From positions 35,422,611 through 35,486,610 of the forward strand of contig CM056582.1 in the NCBI GenBank assembly GCA_029721435.1: a stretch of DNA of 64,000 bases, written 5' to 3'. The position numbers and the translations under genes were made by a program. The notes under the pieces are model-generated. The model was not told the origin of the DNA. It made no database searches and saw nothing but the letters and a program-made list of their open reading frames with translations. This stretch comes from Gymnothorax reevesii (lineage: Eukaryota > Chordata > Actinopteri > Anguilliformes > Muraenidae). Shown one piece after another: positions 1 through 10,614 of the stretch (the first letter of the stretch is position 1; every line of letters begins with the position of its first letter).

Positions 1-942
1 CAGCATGCACACAGGATATGTAAATGAATGGAATTAAACACAAATCCATCCCGTTGTTTATCTCCTTTTGTACAGCTCCGGAAAAAGTTATCTGGTGAGT
101 AATTTCTTCAGTGCAAAAAAACTAAAAAATTTCAAAGTATTGTCAAAAATGGTAAAATTTTGCCGTGATAAGTCATAGTTTTGAATCATGTCAATGAGAA
201 AGGCAACTCTCTGGCATAATTAACCGTGATACCTTGTCTAACAGTTGAAGCTTTTGGGGGACTGTTGATCGTTGGAACCCTGATCAGACCATGTCATCGC
301 TCCTTCCCCTTTACATTCCTCTCTCCTGTGTCCCCAGCATTCTCTAATCTGGCCTCCTGTATTTTTCCTCTGAACAAACAACCCCCCACCTGAAATTTTG
401 TGTACAACAGAGAACCCTGCCGTCAAATGTTCATTGGATATATCTGTCCAAAATCTTTTATAACTATCTTAAACTTTTCCCTAGTTTGAAAAAATAAGTA
501 ACCAGTTTATTTATTCATCTTGCCAACTATAATTTTTTATTAACTCCAAAATAAAGTTTGGAATTCTCAGTATTACGTTGTGCAATGTTAGGTTATTTCG
601 AAAAGTTAACCCCTAAAGCCCGAACGCCCCCAGTGAATGATGCCGGGGCAGTCGTTATGCAGGATAAATACAGCATGTGATCAAATAGTAACATTGTCAT
701 GCGGCATATCCACTTTACGAGAAGCAACTCGGCAAAAAGCTCATATTGACCATTTTACCTCAACCGAACACAATTCAAGCACCAAGCAAGTAAATAAGCA
801 TGTGGCAAAACAAAGGATGAAATCAAAATCACTACCATTTGGACTGAATTTGAGCTAAGCATATAAATGATACCTCAAATGAAAGGGGAAAGTCCACAGA
901 ATCCAACGATGTATGGCCTTTCATTTTAAACTGACTCTAAAC
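1..942. other. no gene seen; intronic or intergenic AT-rich DNA
   Basis: I see no exon, no recognisable transposon protein and no tandem array here. The short open frames have no recognisable motif. The stretch ends where the LTR of the first retroelement begins. Confidence 0.5.
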
Positions 943-1440
943 TGTTATGGCCCCAATTTTTTATTATATTTACAACACTACCGCAACAGCAAGGGATGAC
1001 AGACACAGTTTTAAAACTTATAAGCATTTAATTAACAAAGACAACAACTAACAATAATGACTAATCTAATATCTACAACTAATGACCAAGACTGATTTCC
1101 AAAAAAACAGAAAATATTTACTGTCCCTTTTGTAGGTTGCTTGGTGATGTCCTGGGTGAGGGAAAAACTCTAACACATCCACTACAAGCTTCACAGGTCT
1201 TGAACAGAATGACAGGTCTGGTCACATGTATCCTTCTGCTTGCAATTTCTCCTACTACTTTACTGTCTCAATTCTACTCCTCATATACTCTTTTGCAGAC
1301 CCCACCCACATTTATACCTCTTTTTTTTTATTTTCTGGGACTTTCCCCAGACATGCTCAGGACATGTCTAAACCTAGCTCCAGTCTGGGCTGAATAAAAA
1401 AAAGGTAAATACTGCCATCTAGTGGCCTATTCACATCACA
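943..1440 (-). repeat. 3' LTR of Gmr1-like copy A
   Basis: On the plus strand this begins TGTTATGGCCCC and ends CACATCACA, and it is closely similar over its whole length to 5256-5765. Differences include small indels, such as an extra CAACAG unit and a few extra bases in the other LTR. A related solo copy lies at 51611-52094. Confidence 0.9.
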
Positions 1441-1577
1441 CCTCCATTCCAAAAGGGAAAAATTTTGACTCATAAAGGCAAAATTTTTCTTTTCAATACA
1501 AAATGGTTAAGTGGATACTTGTCTATATTTACACATCATACAATATTCAAATAAACACGTGACATATATATACATAT

Positions 1578-2992
1578 TCAAACACGGGATAAGCAATCAG
1601 CAATTACATTGTCTGTACCCTTCACATGCTTAATTTCCAAGTCAAACTCCTGTAAAATCAAACCCCAATTCAACAATCTCCGATTCTTGTTTTTCATCTT
1701 ACTCAAAGACATTAACGGATTGTGGTCAGTGTACACAATCATTGGCTTTTGTCCTGTACAAACATAAACCTCAAAGTGTAGTAATGAAAGGACCAGAGCC
1801 AACAGCTCCTTCTCTATTGTGGAATAGTTCCTTTGGTGGCGATTGAACTTTCTGGAGAAGCATGCCACGGGATGCTCAATGTCATCAGAGTCACTTCTCT
1901 GTAGGAGCACAGATCCACAAGCTTGGTCGCTAGCATCGACTGCGATTGAGAACGGTTTGTTGAAGTCAGGAGATTTGAGCACGGGGAAGTGACACAGCAG
2001 AGACTTCAGGCGATCTGGCATGCATCATCCCAAGTGAACTTTACGCCTTTCTTCAGTTGGTTAGTTAGACTGAGAGCAATCTCAACAAAGTTCTTGCAGA
2101 ACTTGCGGTAGTACCCGATCATTCCAAGGAAGCGGCGCAAAGCTTTTTTGTTGTCAGGAATGGGAAAGTCAATGATGGCTTGGACTTTAGCATTTATGGG
2201 TGCCACCTTACCCTGACCTATGACGTAGCCAAGATAGGTGACAGTAGCACAACCAAAGTCACTCTTGTTCAGGTTAACAGTCAGGTTAGCCTGGGTCAGG
2301 TGCTGGAACAATGTCTCGACATCTTTTAGATGTTCTTCCCAGGAGTCACTCCATGTGATCAGGTCATCGATGTATGCAGCCATGTGTGGCAATCCGGCGA
2401 TTGTAGACTGTATCATCCTTTGGAATGTGGCTGGGGCATTTTTCATCCCAAAGGGTAAGACTTCATACTGGTACAACCCAGATGGTGTGGCAAAAGCAGA
2501 GATGCTCTTGGCCCTCTCAGTTAAAGGCACACAACAATAACCCTTCAATAAATCAATCTTGGTCAGAAACTTTGCTTGCCCTACTTTATCAATACAATCA
2601 TCAATCCTAGGTATTGGAAACACATCAGTTCTAGTTACAGCATTGACTTTGCGATAATCTGTGCAGAATCTAGTACTTCCATCAGGTTTTGGAACTAGCA
2701 CACAGGGTGAACTCCAATCTGAGTTGGAGGGTCTGATAATATCATGTTCTAACATGTACTCAACCTCTTTCTCAGCAATCTTTCTCTTTTCAGGATTCAT
2801 CCGGTACGGATGCTGTTTTATTGGTTTGGCATCACCAACATCTACATCATGAGAGGCTATAGAAACTCTCTTTGGAACATCAGGAAACAAATCCTCATAT
2901 TTCTTGATCAACCTTTCAAACTGATCTCTCTGTGAGGGTTCTAAGTGCTGGAGTTTTACATCAAGACTGTGCAACACTTCAGAATTTGACAA
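1578..2992 (-). pseudogene. reverse transcriptase and RNase H of Gmr1-like copy A
   Basis: The frame 2992-2006 (328 aa) encodes a Ty3/gypsy reverse transcriptase. It shows the RFCTDYRKVN block, the LLKGY block, the LPFGMKNAP block and the catalytic YIDD at 2363-2374. The connection domain RFLGMIGYYRKF follows. A frameshift near 2010-2020 shifts the reading to the frame 2021-1578, which carries RNase H (VDASDQACGSVLLQ, STIEKELLAL, YTDHNPL) and ends at a stop just inside the 3' LTR side. The protein would copy the element's RNA into DNA in the virus-like particle. The YIDD motif is intact here, unlike in copy B. The frameshift before the first residues separates it from the upstream integrase, which in copy B is fused in frame with this N-terminal segment. 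Confidence 0.9.
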
Positions 2993-4294
2993 TTTACATT
3001 AAAAGCTTTAATTCTAGGTTCACCATCTTGAAACTCCCCCGCATCTTCACAAATCTCGGCCATAGGAGAATCTGAAGTGACAGCTGCAACACTAGCATTT
3101 CTGTCATGATAAGGCTTCAGCATGTTAATGTGACACAACTGTTTTGGTTTTCTCCTATCTGGAGTCTTCACAATGTAATTGAGATCATTGAGTTTTGTCA
3201 GAATTTCATAAGGACCATGAAATCTAGCCTGCAATGGATTGGACTGCAAGGGAAACAACACAAGGACCTTGTCTCCTGGTTTAAACTCACGGCTTCTAGC
3301 CTTATGATCATACCAAGTTTTCATTTTTCCCTGACTTGATTTCAAGTTCTCTTTGGCTAGGTCACAAGCTGCACGCAATCTTTCCTTGAACTTGCTAACA
3401 TAGTCTAACAGACTGATGTGCGGCTCTTCCTCTTGCCATTGTTCACTCAATAATAGCAAAGGTCCTCTCACTTCATGGCCAAACACTAGCTCAAATGGGC
3501 TGAATCCAGTAGACTCCTGCACTGCTTCTCTAGCTGCAAACAACAGCAAATGAACACCTTCATCCCAGTCTTTCTCATGGTCATAACAATAAGTCCTCAT
3601 CATTGTCTTGAGAGTGGAATGAAACCGCTCTAAGGCACCCTGACTTTCTGGATGATAGGCACTAGAAAGAATCTGCTTTGCACCAAGTTCATACACAACC
3701 TGCTGAAACAATCCTGAAGTGAAATTGCTACCTTGGTTTGACTGAATGTCCCTGGGAAGGCCAAACAACGTGAAGAACTTTATCAAAGCCTTCGAGATTG
3801 CAGTTGCCTTGATGTTACGTAGAGATATAGCTTCGGGAATCTGGTAGATGCACACATGATTGTCAACAAGTACTGATTTCCAGATCTAGTCTTGGGTAAT
3901 GGATCAACACAATCAACAATGACCTTAGAGAATGGCTCCCCAAATGCTGGGATAGGCTGCAATGGAGCTACAGGTGGGTCTAACAGGTGTTTTCCAACTA
4001 CCTGACAAGTGTGACAGGTTTTGAAAAGTTGGAAACGTCTTTCCGAAGCCCAGGCCAAAAGAAGTGTGTCATGATCTTATCAACAGTCTTGTTAACACCA
4101 AGATGACCTCCTAAAGGTAAACTATGAGCCATTGTTAAGATCTCATTCCTGTAGACCTTCGGAACAACAATTTGCCTGACCACTGCCAAATCTGCATTGG
4201 CAGTGATATCAGGAGGGCGCCACTTCCGCATTAACACACCATCCTTGAGATAATAACCAACTGGAACTGTGTCTATTTCTGAAATTGGGACCAT
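2956..4294 (-). pseudogene. integrase of Gmr1-like copy A, frameshifted
   Basis: Three overlapping frames (4294-3998, 4058-3783, 3855-2956) together cover a retroviral-type integrase. In order there is the conserved block GVLMRKWRPPD, the N-terminal HHCC-type region (GGHLGVNKT and CHTCQ), the DDE core and a C-terminal GPYEIL segment followed by CHINMLKPY. In the core the second catalytic aspartate is replaced: the motif reads QSNQGSNF, with the Asn codon at 3736-3738, where copy B has QSDQGSNF. The glutamate motif SQGALERFH is present. With two frameshifts and a lost catalytic residue, the protein cannot be active. It lies upstream of the reverse transcriptase. Confidence 0.9.
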
Positions 4295-5063
4295 CTATTG
4301 TTACTGCTAGACTGAAATTTGGAAGCTGATTGCAAATTCAGTGCTTGCTTCTCATTAAGGTAGGTCTTAACATCATCCTTAACACAGTTCTTGAATTCTT
4401 CAACTAACACCATCTCTTTTAGTGAGTTGAAATCATCCTTGACCTCCATAGAAGTACACCAGCGCTCAAAGCAAACCTTCTTCTCATTAGCAAATTCCAC
4501 ATAAGTCTGATTTTCAGATTTCTTCAGACCTCTGAATTTCTGTCGGTAAGCCTCTGGAACCAACTCATAAGCTCTCAAAATAACCTTTTTGACAACCTCA
4601 TAATCAGAGGAATCGTCTTTCTTCTCTATAGAAATTCTCTAATTCAAAATCTCTCTGTCTCTGTCTCTGTCTTTCTGCTCTTTCCTCTTTCTCTCTCTCA
4701 AATTCTCTTTCTTTCTCTTTTTCCTCCCTTTCTTTTTCTCTTTCCTCTCTTTCTTTCTTTTTTCCTCCCTTTCTTTTTCTCTTTCCTCCCTTTCTTTCTC
4801 TCTTTCCTCCCTTTCTTTTTCTCTTCTCTTGCTTATTTTTCTAACTCAAACTGTCTTTGTTTTTCTTTTTCTTCCCTCTAAAATTCTCTTTGTTTTTCTC
4901 TTTCCTCCCTTTCAATCTCTAGCAGTTTTAATTGAAGTTCCATTTCTATATTTGGATTTTCCACTGGAAACGGTTCTAGATCTCCGGGTGCAAACACATT
5001 TTCATCAATGTAATATTCAACTATATCTCGAGCCAGTCTTGCTTTTCGCATAAATGTCTGCAA
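4273..5063 (-). pseudogene. Gag of Gmr1-like copy A with SCAN-like capsid segment
   Basis: The reading starts near 5063 (MQTFMRKARLARD) and runs into a Glu/Arg/Lys-rich stretch encoded by the pyrimidine-rich plus-strand tract 4640-4860. It resumes at 4578 with AYELVPEAYRQKFR, then WCTSMEV and LVEEFKNCVKDDVKTYL. This spacing resembles the vertebrate SCAN domain (FR, then W.., then LVLEQFL, then a short helix). The SCAN domain is known to derive from the capsid of Gmr1-like Gag proteins. The reading ends close to 4273 and continues almost directly into integrase. The zinc knuckle and protease found in copy B are therefore deleted. Confidence 0.8.
4640..4860. repeat. TC-rich polypyrimidine tract
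   Basis: The plus strand is an almost pure C/T run with repeated TTTCTCTTTCCTCCC units. On the minus strand it corresponds to the charged coiled region of Gag, where copy B has an ordinary ERELEERLEKE-type sequence. It looks like a microsatellite expansion inside the gag gene. Confidence 0.8.
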
Positions 5064-5232
5064 ATTTCTAGCAGTTCTGTCTTTTTAAAAGACTTCAAAA
5101 CCTCAACGGTTGGTGATGCCAAGAAATCATCCATTGCTGTTGATCTGTCAATATATTTATATAGGAAAATTCAAAAAACAATTTTACAATTTGAAATGTT
5201 AGATTTTCAATTAATGAATCACACAGTGGTCT

Positions 5233-5252
5233 ATCCCGGACTTGAGCCCCCA
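5233..5252 (-). other. primer-binding site, tRNA-Pro-like, copy A
   Basis: Directly inside the 5' LTR, after a 3-base spacer, the plus strand reads ATCCCGGACTTGAGCCCCCA. It equals the 3' end of tRNA-Pro plus CCA, as I recall it, except for two extra T bases in the middle. This fixes the element's orientation and the LTR boundary. Confidence 0.75.
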
Positions 5253-5255
5253 ATT

Positions 5256-5765
5256 TGTTATGGCCCCAATTTGTTATTACATTTACAACACTACCGCAAC
5301 AGCAACAGCAAGGGATGACAGACACAGTTTTAAAACTTATACACATTTAATTAACAAAGACAACAACTAAGAATAATGACTAATCTAATATCTACAACTG
5401 ATGACCAAGGCTGATTTCCAAAAAAACAGAAAATATTTAGTCCCTTTTGTAGGTTGCTTGGTGATGTCCTGGGTGAGGGAAAAACTCTAACACAGGCAAA
5501 AATCCACTAAAAGCTTCACAGGTCTTGAACAGAATGACAGGTCTGGTCACATGTATCCTTCTCCTTGCAATTTCTCCTACTACTTTACTGTCTCAATTCT
5601 ACTCCTTATATACTCTTTTGCAGACCCCACCCACATTTCGACCTCTTTTTTATATTTTCTGGGACTTTCCCCAGACATGCCCAGGACATGTCTAAACCTA
5701 GCTCCAGTCTGGGCTGAATAAAAAAAAAGGTAAATACTGCCACCTAGTGGCCTATTCACATCACA
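5256..5765 (-). repeat. 5' LTR of Gmr1-like copy A
   Basis: Closely similar to 943-1440 over its whole length. On the minus strand it would carry the promoter of the element. Confidence 0.9.
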
Positions 5766-7435
5766 CACCACACTCAATGAACAGCAGACATTCACTTTAC
5801 AGTCAACTGTGATAAGGAAAAAAAATGTCTTACCTTTGATATTTTGGAATAAAAAAAAAAACGGTTCAAGGGTAAATCTGCGCTGGTTATTGTTAGCCCA
5901 ATGTGTCGGTGTTATAATGAAACTAGATCTGCCAGTATCCTAGCATGTTTTTTCCCCAGAGCATTGCTTCAGAGATCTCAGTTCCTCAGCATTCAGCTTG
6001 CTTGCAATATATTTTCCCCTCTCTGATCGGCTTGTAATGCTGTCAGCAAGACTTTGCCGGGGCCATTTGATTCTATGGGCTCTGATGTTTCCAACAAACC
6101 TAACCCGAGAAAGAGCCTTGCGTTGCCAGTGCATCAAACTGAGTCCATTGGCAATTCGCATGTACTTAAATAGCGGGACAATATAAACGCTTAATTGGTT
6201 TGTTTGTGGTATTTTTGGTATAATTATCAGCTAAATATTCAACAGTCGTTTTCAAAGTCGTTTTCTGACAGAATCTTTATGCCTTTCCGCATGAATACTG
6301 TACGCAACACAACAGTACAACAGTACAAGTGACGTGTTTTCTTGACTCATTCTCTTTATAGGCAATTTGGAGCCATCTGAACAGACACCTACTGTAGCCT
6401 TGAGGTTAGAGTGAAGCATTATAATATACGCAACCAGGGTTTGAGTCTGCAGGCGGATATGTTTTACTGAGACAGTATTAGCATTTTTCTTGTATTAATT
6501 ATTTAACCTTTCCTTTGTATTTATAGTCTTATTTATTTGCTTTTTTTCATATGAATATGCTCCAGTGAAGTCAAACTTCATTTTCTTTCTTTATATTATC
6601 TTTGAATGGGGAATTGTATAGGCCACAGGACTGGCAGAAATAATTTTTAAAATATTTAAAAAATTCAAAAAATTAAAAAGTGGTTGTATTTGAATAGAAT
6701 GGAGTGGAGTGACATATACGTAAGTGAAATTAAATGAGTTTTATATTTTGGTATCTGAGAAATCTGAAATGACACACAGGGTACCTGAATTGCCAATTTG
6801 GAGAAGCCACCTCGACATTTCTCTCTAATTTTGCTCTGATTTACTTGATCAGAATAAACTTTGGCACAGATAAAAATGAGATTCTGTGCTGTGATTTTTT
6901 GGAGGTTTCAGACTGCAACTGAGTAAGTTCACAAGGGATAGAAGTAAAGCTTTGTTAGGCGTAAATGAGATCTTTCATTTATTCTGTGTTCCATCTTCAT
7001 TTACTCTGACTCAGTGACTTATATAATGATTTTTACACCATGGCAGAAATCCCAAATTGTTTTACCTTTATTATGATACCAAGATTATTCAAATGGACCT
7101 TGTAGTTGCAGAGATATACTCATTTCCTCGGGCATGCCATTCTCGAACCAGAGGCTCAGGGATTAAGAGGTTAAAACTGCTTATATATCTCAAAATGTAT
7201 GAACAAAGACACCAGTGAAGCATTCTAAAACCTTTGACGGGCAATGTAAAAGGTTATTACAAATCACCTTCTAGGTTATGGAATCTTGTTTAACATAGGT
7301 ATTATGACGTATATTTCCTTGAAAATCCTTGTTTTCGAAAAAGTGGCATTTTAAAGTGAAATATGTACTGACGTCATGAATAACTGTTGGTGTAGTCTGA
7401 CTGTTTCTTTGTTCTGAACCTCTCATTCCCAATAG
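5766..7435. other. no gene seen; intron upstream of the first eml4 exon in the window
   Basis: I find no protein motif, tandem array or convincing transposon end. The sequence ends in a normal splice acceptor (CCCAATAG) at 7435. Confidence 0.5.
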
Positions 7436-7571
7436 GCCATAATCCGCTGCGAGAGGCGTACTCCATGTCCTGCATAGCCAATGGCAGCTCCAGGGGCCGT
7501 AAGGCCCACCACAGAGATGGCCTGTCTCTGTCTGTCGCCAGGAAGGAAACGCTTTCATCCGCAGCCAAGAG
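7436..7571 (+). CDS. eml4: eml4 exon, N-terminal linker (matches human exon 3)
   Basis: This 136-base exon begins in phase 1 (two bases complete a glycine codon) and ends in phase 2. It encodes a linker that includes MSCIANGSS and KETLSSAAK. Human EML4 has MSCITNGSG and KETLSSAAK at the same distance, directly after the coiled-coil trimerisation region, which identifies the paralogue well. The acceptor is CCCAATAG and the donor is AG|GTACTC. The donor is already part of the first unit of the tandem array that follows. EML4 binds and stabilises microtubules. This basic linker sits between the trimerisation domain and the beta-propellers and contributes to microtubule binding. Start codon and exons 1-2 are outside the window. 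Confidence 0.9.
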
Positions 7572-8867
7572 GTACTCAAACACTAGCACAGATATTACAG
7601 CACACAATCTCATAGACTCTCACATACACACAGTACTCAAACACAAGCACAGACATTAGCACACACAATCTCATATACTCTCACATACACAGTACTCAAA
7701 CACAAGCACATATATTACTGCACACATAATCTCATGTACTCTCACATACACACAGTACTCAAACACGAGCACAGATATTACAGCACACAATCTCATATAC
7801 TCTCACATACACACACAGTACTCAAACACAAGCACAGACATTAGCACACACAATCTCATATACTCTCACATACACAGTACTCAAACACAAGCACATATAT
7901 TACTGCACACACAATCTCATGTACTCTCACATACACACAGTACTCAAACACAAGCACAGATATTACAGCACACAATCTCATAAACTCTCACATACACACA
8001 CAGTACTCAAACACAAGCACAGACATTAGCACACACAATCTCATATACTCTCACATACACAGTACTCAAACACAAGCACATATATTACTGCACACTTAAT
8101 CTCATGTACTCTCACATACACACAGTACTCAAACACAAGCACAGATATTACAGCACACAATCTCATATACTCTCACATACACACGCAGTACTCAAACACA
8201 AGCACAGACATTAGCACACACAATCTCATATACTCTCACATACACAGTACTCAAACACAAGCACATATATTACCGCACACACAATCTCATGTACTCTCAC
8301 ATACACACAGTACTCAAACACAAGCACAGATATTACAGCACACAATCTCATATACTCTCACATACACACACAGTACTCAAACACAAGCACAGACATTAGC
8401 ACACACAATCTCATATACTCTCACATACACAGTACTCAAACACAAGCACATATATTACTGCACACACAATCTCATGTACTCTCACATACACACAGTACTC
8501 AAACACAAGCACAGATATTACAGCACACAATCTCATTGACTCTCACATACACACACAGTACTCAAACACAAGCACAGACATTAGCACACACAATCTCATA
8601 TACTCTCACATACACAGTACTCAAACACAAGCACAGATATTAGCACACACAATCTCATGTACTCTCACATACACACAGTACTCAAACACAAGCACAGATA
8701 TTACAGCACACAATCTCATATACTCTCACATTCGCACGCACAGAACTCAAACACAAGCACAGACATTAGCACAATCTCATATACTATCACATACACACAC
8801 GCAGTACTCAAATACAAGCACCGATATTAGCACACACAATCTCATATACTCACACACATATACACAT

Positions 8868-8898
<31 letters not shown>

Positions 8899-9110
8899 GA
8901 CACACAGTACTCAAACACTAGAACAGACATTACTGCTCTCAATCTCATATACTCTCACATACACACTCACAGTACTCAAACACTTGCACAGATATTAGCA
9001 CACACAATCTCATATACTCTCACAAACACACACACAGTTCTCAAACATTAGCACAGGCGTGAGCACACACAATCTCATATACTCTCATATACACACACAC
9101 AGTACTCAAA
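7572..9110 (+). repeat. minisatellite, about 62-bp monomers in a roughly 185-bp higher-order repeat
   Basis: About 25 copies of a unit of the form AGTACTCAAACACAAGC + ACAGAYATTA + CACACAATCTCATATACTCTCACATAC. Three variants alternate: one with GATATTACAG, one with GACATTAG, and one with TATATTACTG followed by CTCATGTACTC. The TATATTACTG variant recurs near 7709, 7893, 8079, 8263 and 8449, giving a three-monomer period of about 185 bp. Order decays after 8650 and a short CA/CG run lies near 8865-8905. The array starts exactly at the eml4 splice donor. Confidence 0.95.
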
Positions 9111-10614
9111 CAGTGATGATTCTACAACGCATAATTTGCGGGATCCCGCAAGACTGACAGGCTTGGCGCTAAACAAAGATTTCAGTGTGCCAGCAACTAT
9201 GCATTACATATTATTTGGCGCAAATCCTTTGTTCTAGTGTGTAGATTGATACGAACACATCGTCTGCAACAAACTTCTGTGAATCTATTCAACAAATTTA
9301 TAAGCCTTCTGCAAAGATTGTTGTCAGCAGCAAGAGACTTCTGTATATGCCTGTATATGACTGTAGCTGGATGCATTTTTCTGTAACCCATTTTCAAGCT
9401 TGAGTGCTGCTTTCCAGTTGATAAAACCACAAGAGGTAAAAACAGCATCCCTAACACCGGCAGTTACATATTTCCTGCAGGGAAAGCAAAAGAATACATT
9501 CCGCTGAACTGTGTACTCCAGCCACGGTAGTGTACGATATCAGGCTGGATTGAATGATCTATAAAGCACCGAATGCACGCTTTAGGTCGCTAGCTAATAT
9601 TGGCTGGGATGGAGCATCGCCATTCAAGTCGCTAACCGCATGAGGAAGTGCTGAGGCAGCAGAAAGAGGGAACTGGTTTGGGGTAGTGCTCTGCATGGCA
9701 CTGGAGCCGGAGCCATAGCCATTGCCATAGCTTCTGGTGTGCAAGCTACGGCATCGCTTGAGGTGAAGCAGCCCAAAGCTTGCTAATAGGTTTTAAAAAA
9801 CGGCACATAGCTCAGATTTCGTTTGAATGAATAAAATGAAATGTAGGTAAAATTGTGAGTCTGCAGCCTGCTCAACGTACACCTATGAAGAGAATGGCTT
9901 CGCTTCCTGGTGAAATATCCGTACTTACAACTTTAGCAGAAGGACTTCGGTTTGGAAGCGTGGTTTCAGCTATGCACCAAATCAGGCGTTATTTTATGAG
10001 CTATTATTTTATGCGCAATTTTGTCATTGACTTTACTATTGAATTACCCGTGGCGTGCGAAAAATTGACCTTTGACCCCAGTGACCTTGACCTTTCAAAA
10101 AACTAACCCCTCTAGGACAATCCCAGGGACAACTAACATAGACCCTCCAAGTTTGGTGAAGATCCGTCAGAGGACCTTGGAGGAGTAGGGGAACGAACAG
10201 TCAAACAGACAAACGTTCCTCAAATTATAGTATGATAATTGTTATGATGGGCACAGAATATGAAGGTTTTCTATTCGCGGGTGGCTCTGTTTCTAGTGCG
10301 AATGGTGTTAAGCGTACGTGCTCCGAAGCCGCTTCTCAGAATGTGAGCTTAAGTAAACCAGCATATTATTGATCAAGCAATCATGTGACAGCAAATTAGA
10401 TGACATTTGTGAGCACTCAGGTTATTCTCCAGCGCGTAAAGCAGCTCCTATGAGTTTGCAAGGTTGACTCCATGGCCTATCAGAATTTACGTCTAGCTCC
10501 ATTTCTATCACCATTTTTCTTAGTAAGACAAAAAAATTTCTGTTGATTTCAGGTAATTTTGACTAGTTTGAATAAGAAGATTTTCACTGGTCAAGCAAAG
10601 AGTAACTTATTATT
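9111..10614. other. no gene; includes a decayed interspersed repeat at about 9950-10240
   Basis: The part near 10060-10215 contains TGACCTTTGACCCCAGTGAC, then CCAAGTTTGGTGAAGATCCG, then CAGTCAAACAGACAAACG. This combination recurs in dispersed repeats of aquatic animal genomes, as I recall it. I cannot assign a family. The remainder shows nothing I can support. Confidence 0.45.

Larger units (their letters stand above)
943..5765 (-). mobile_element. Gmr1-like Ty3/gypsy retrotransposon, copy A
   Basis: Two LTRs of about 500 bp in direct orientation (943-1440 and 5256-5765) bound an internal region that reads on the minus strand: a Gag with a SCAN-like segment, then integrase, then reverse transcriptase and RNase H. 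Integrase before reverse transcriptase is the reverse of the usual Ty3/gypsy order and is the hallmark of the Gmr1-like group. A primer-binding site resembling tRNA-Pro lies 3 bases from the 5' LTR. Compared with copy B at 29232-35078, the zinc knuckle and protease are missing, so this copy has an internal deletion. Several frameshifts split pol. I saw no convincing target-site duplication. The element is dead, but some domains are well preserved. Confidence 0.9.

Noticed and set aside
7572..9110. Possible CRISPR-like array
   Set aside because: The units are head-to-tail without unique spacers and the context is a vertebrate intron. It is a minisatellite.
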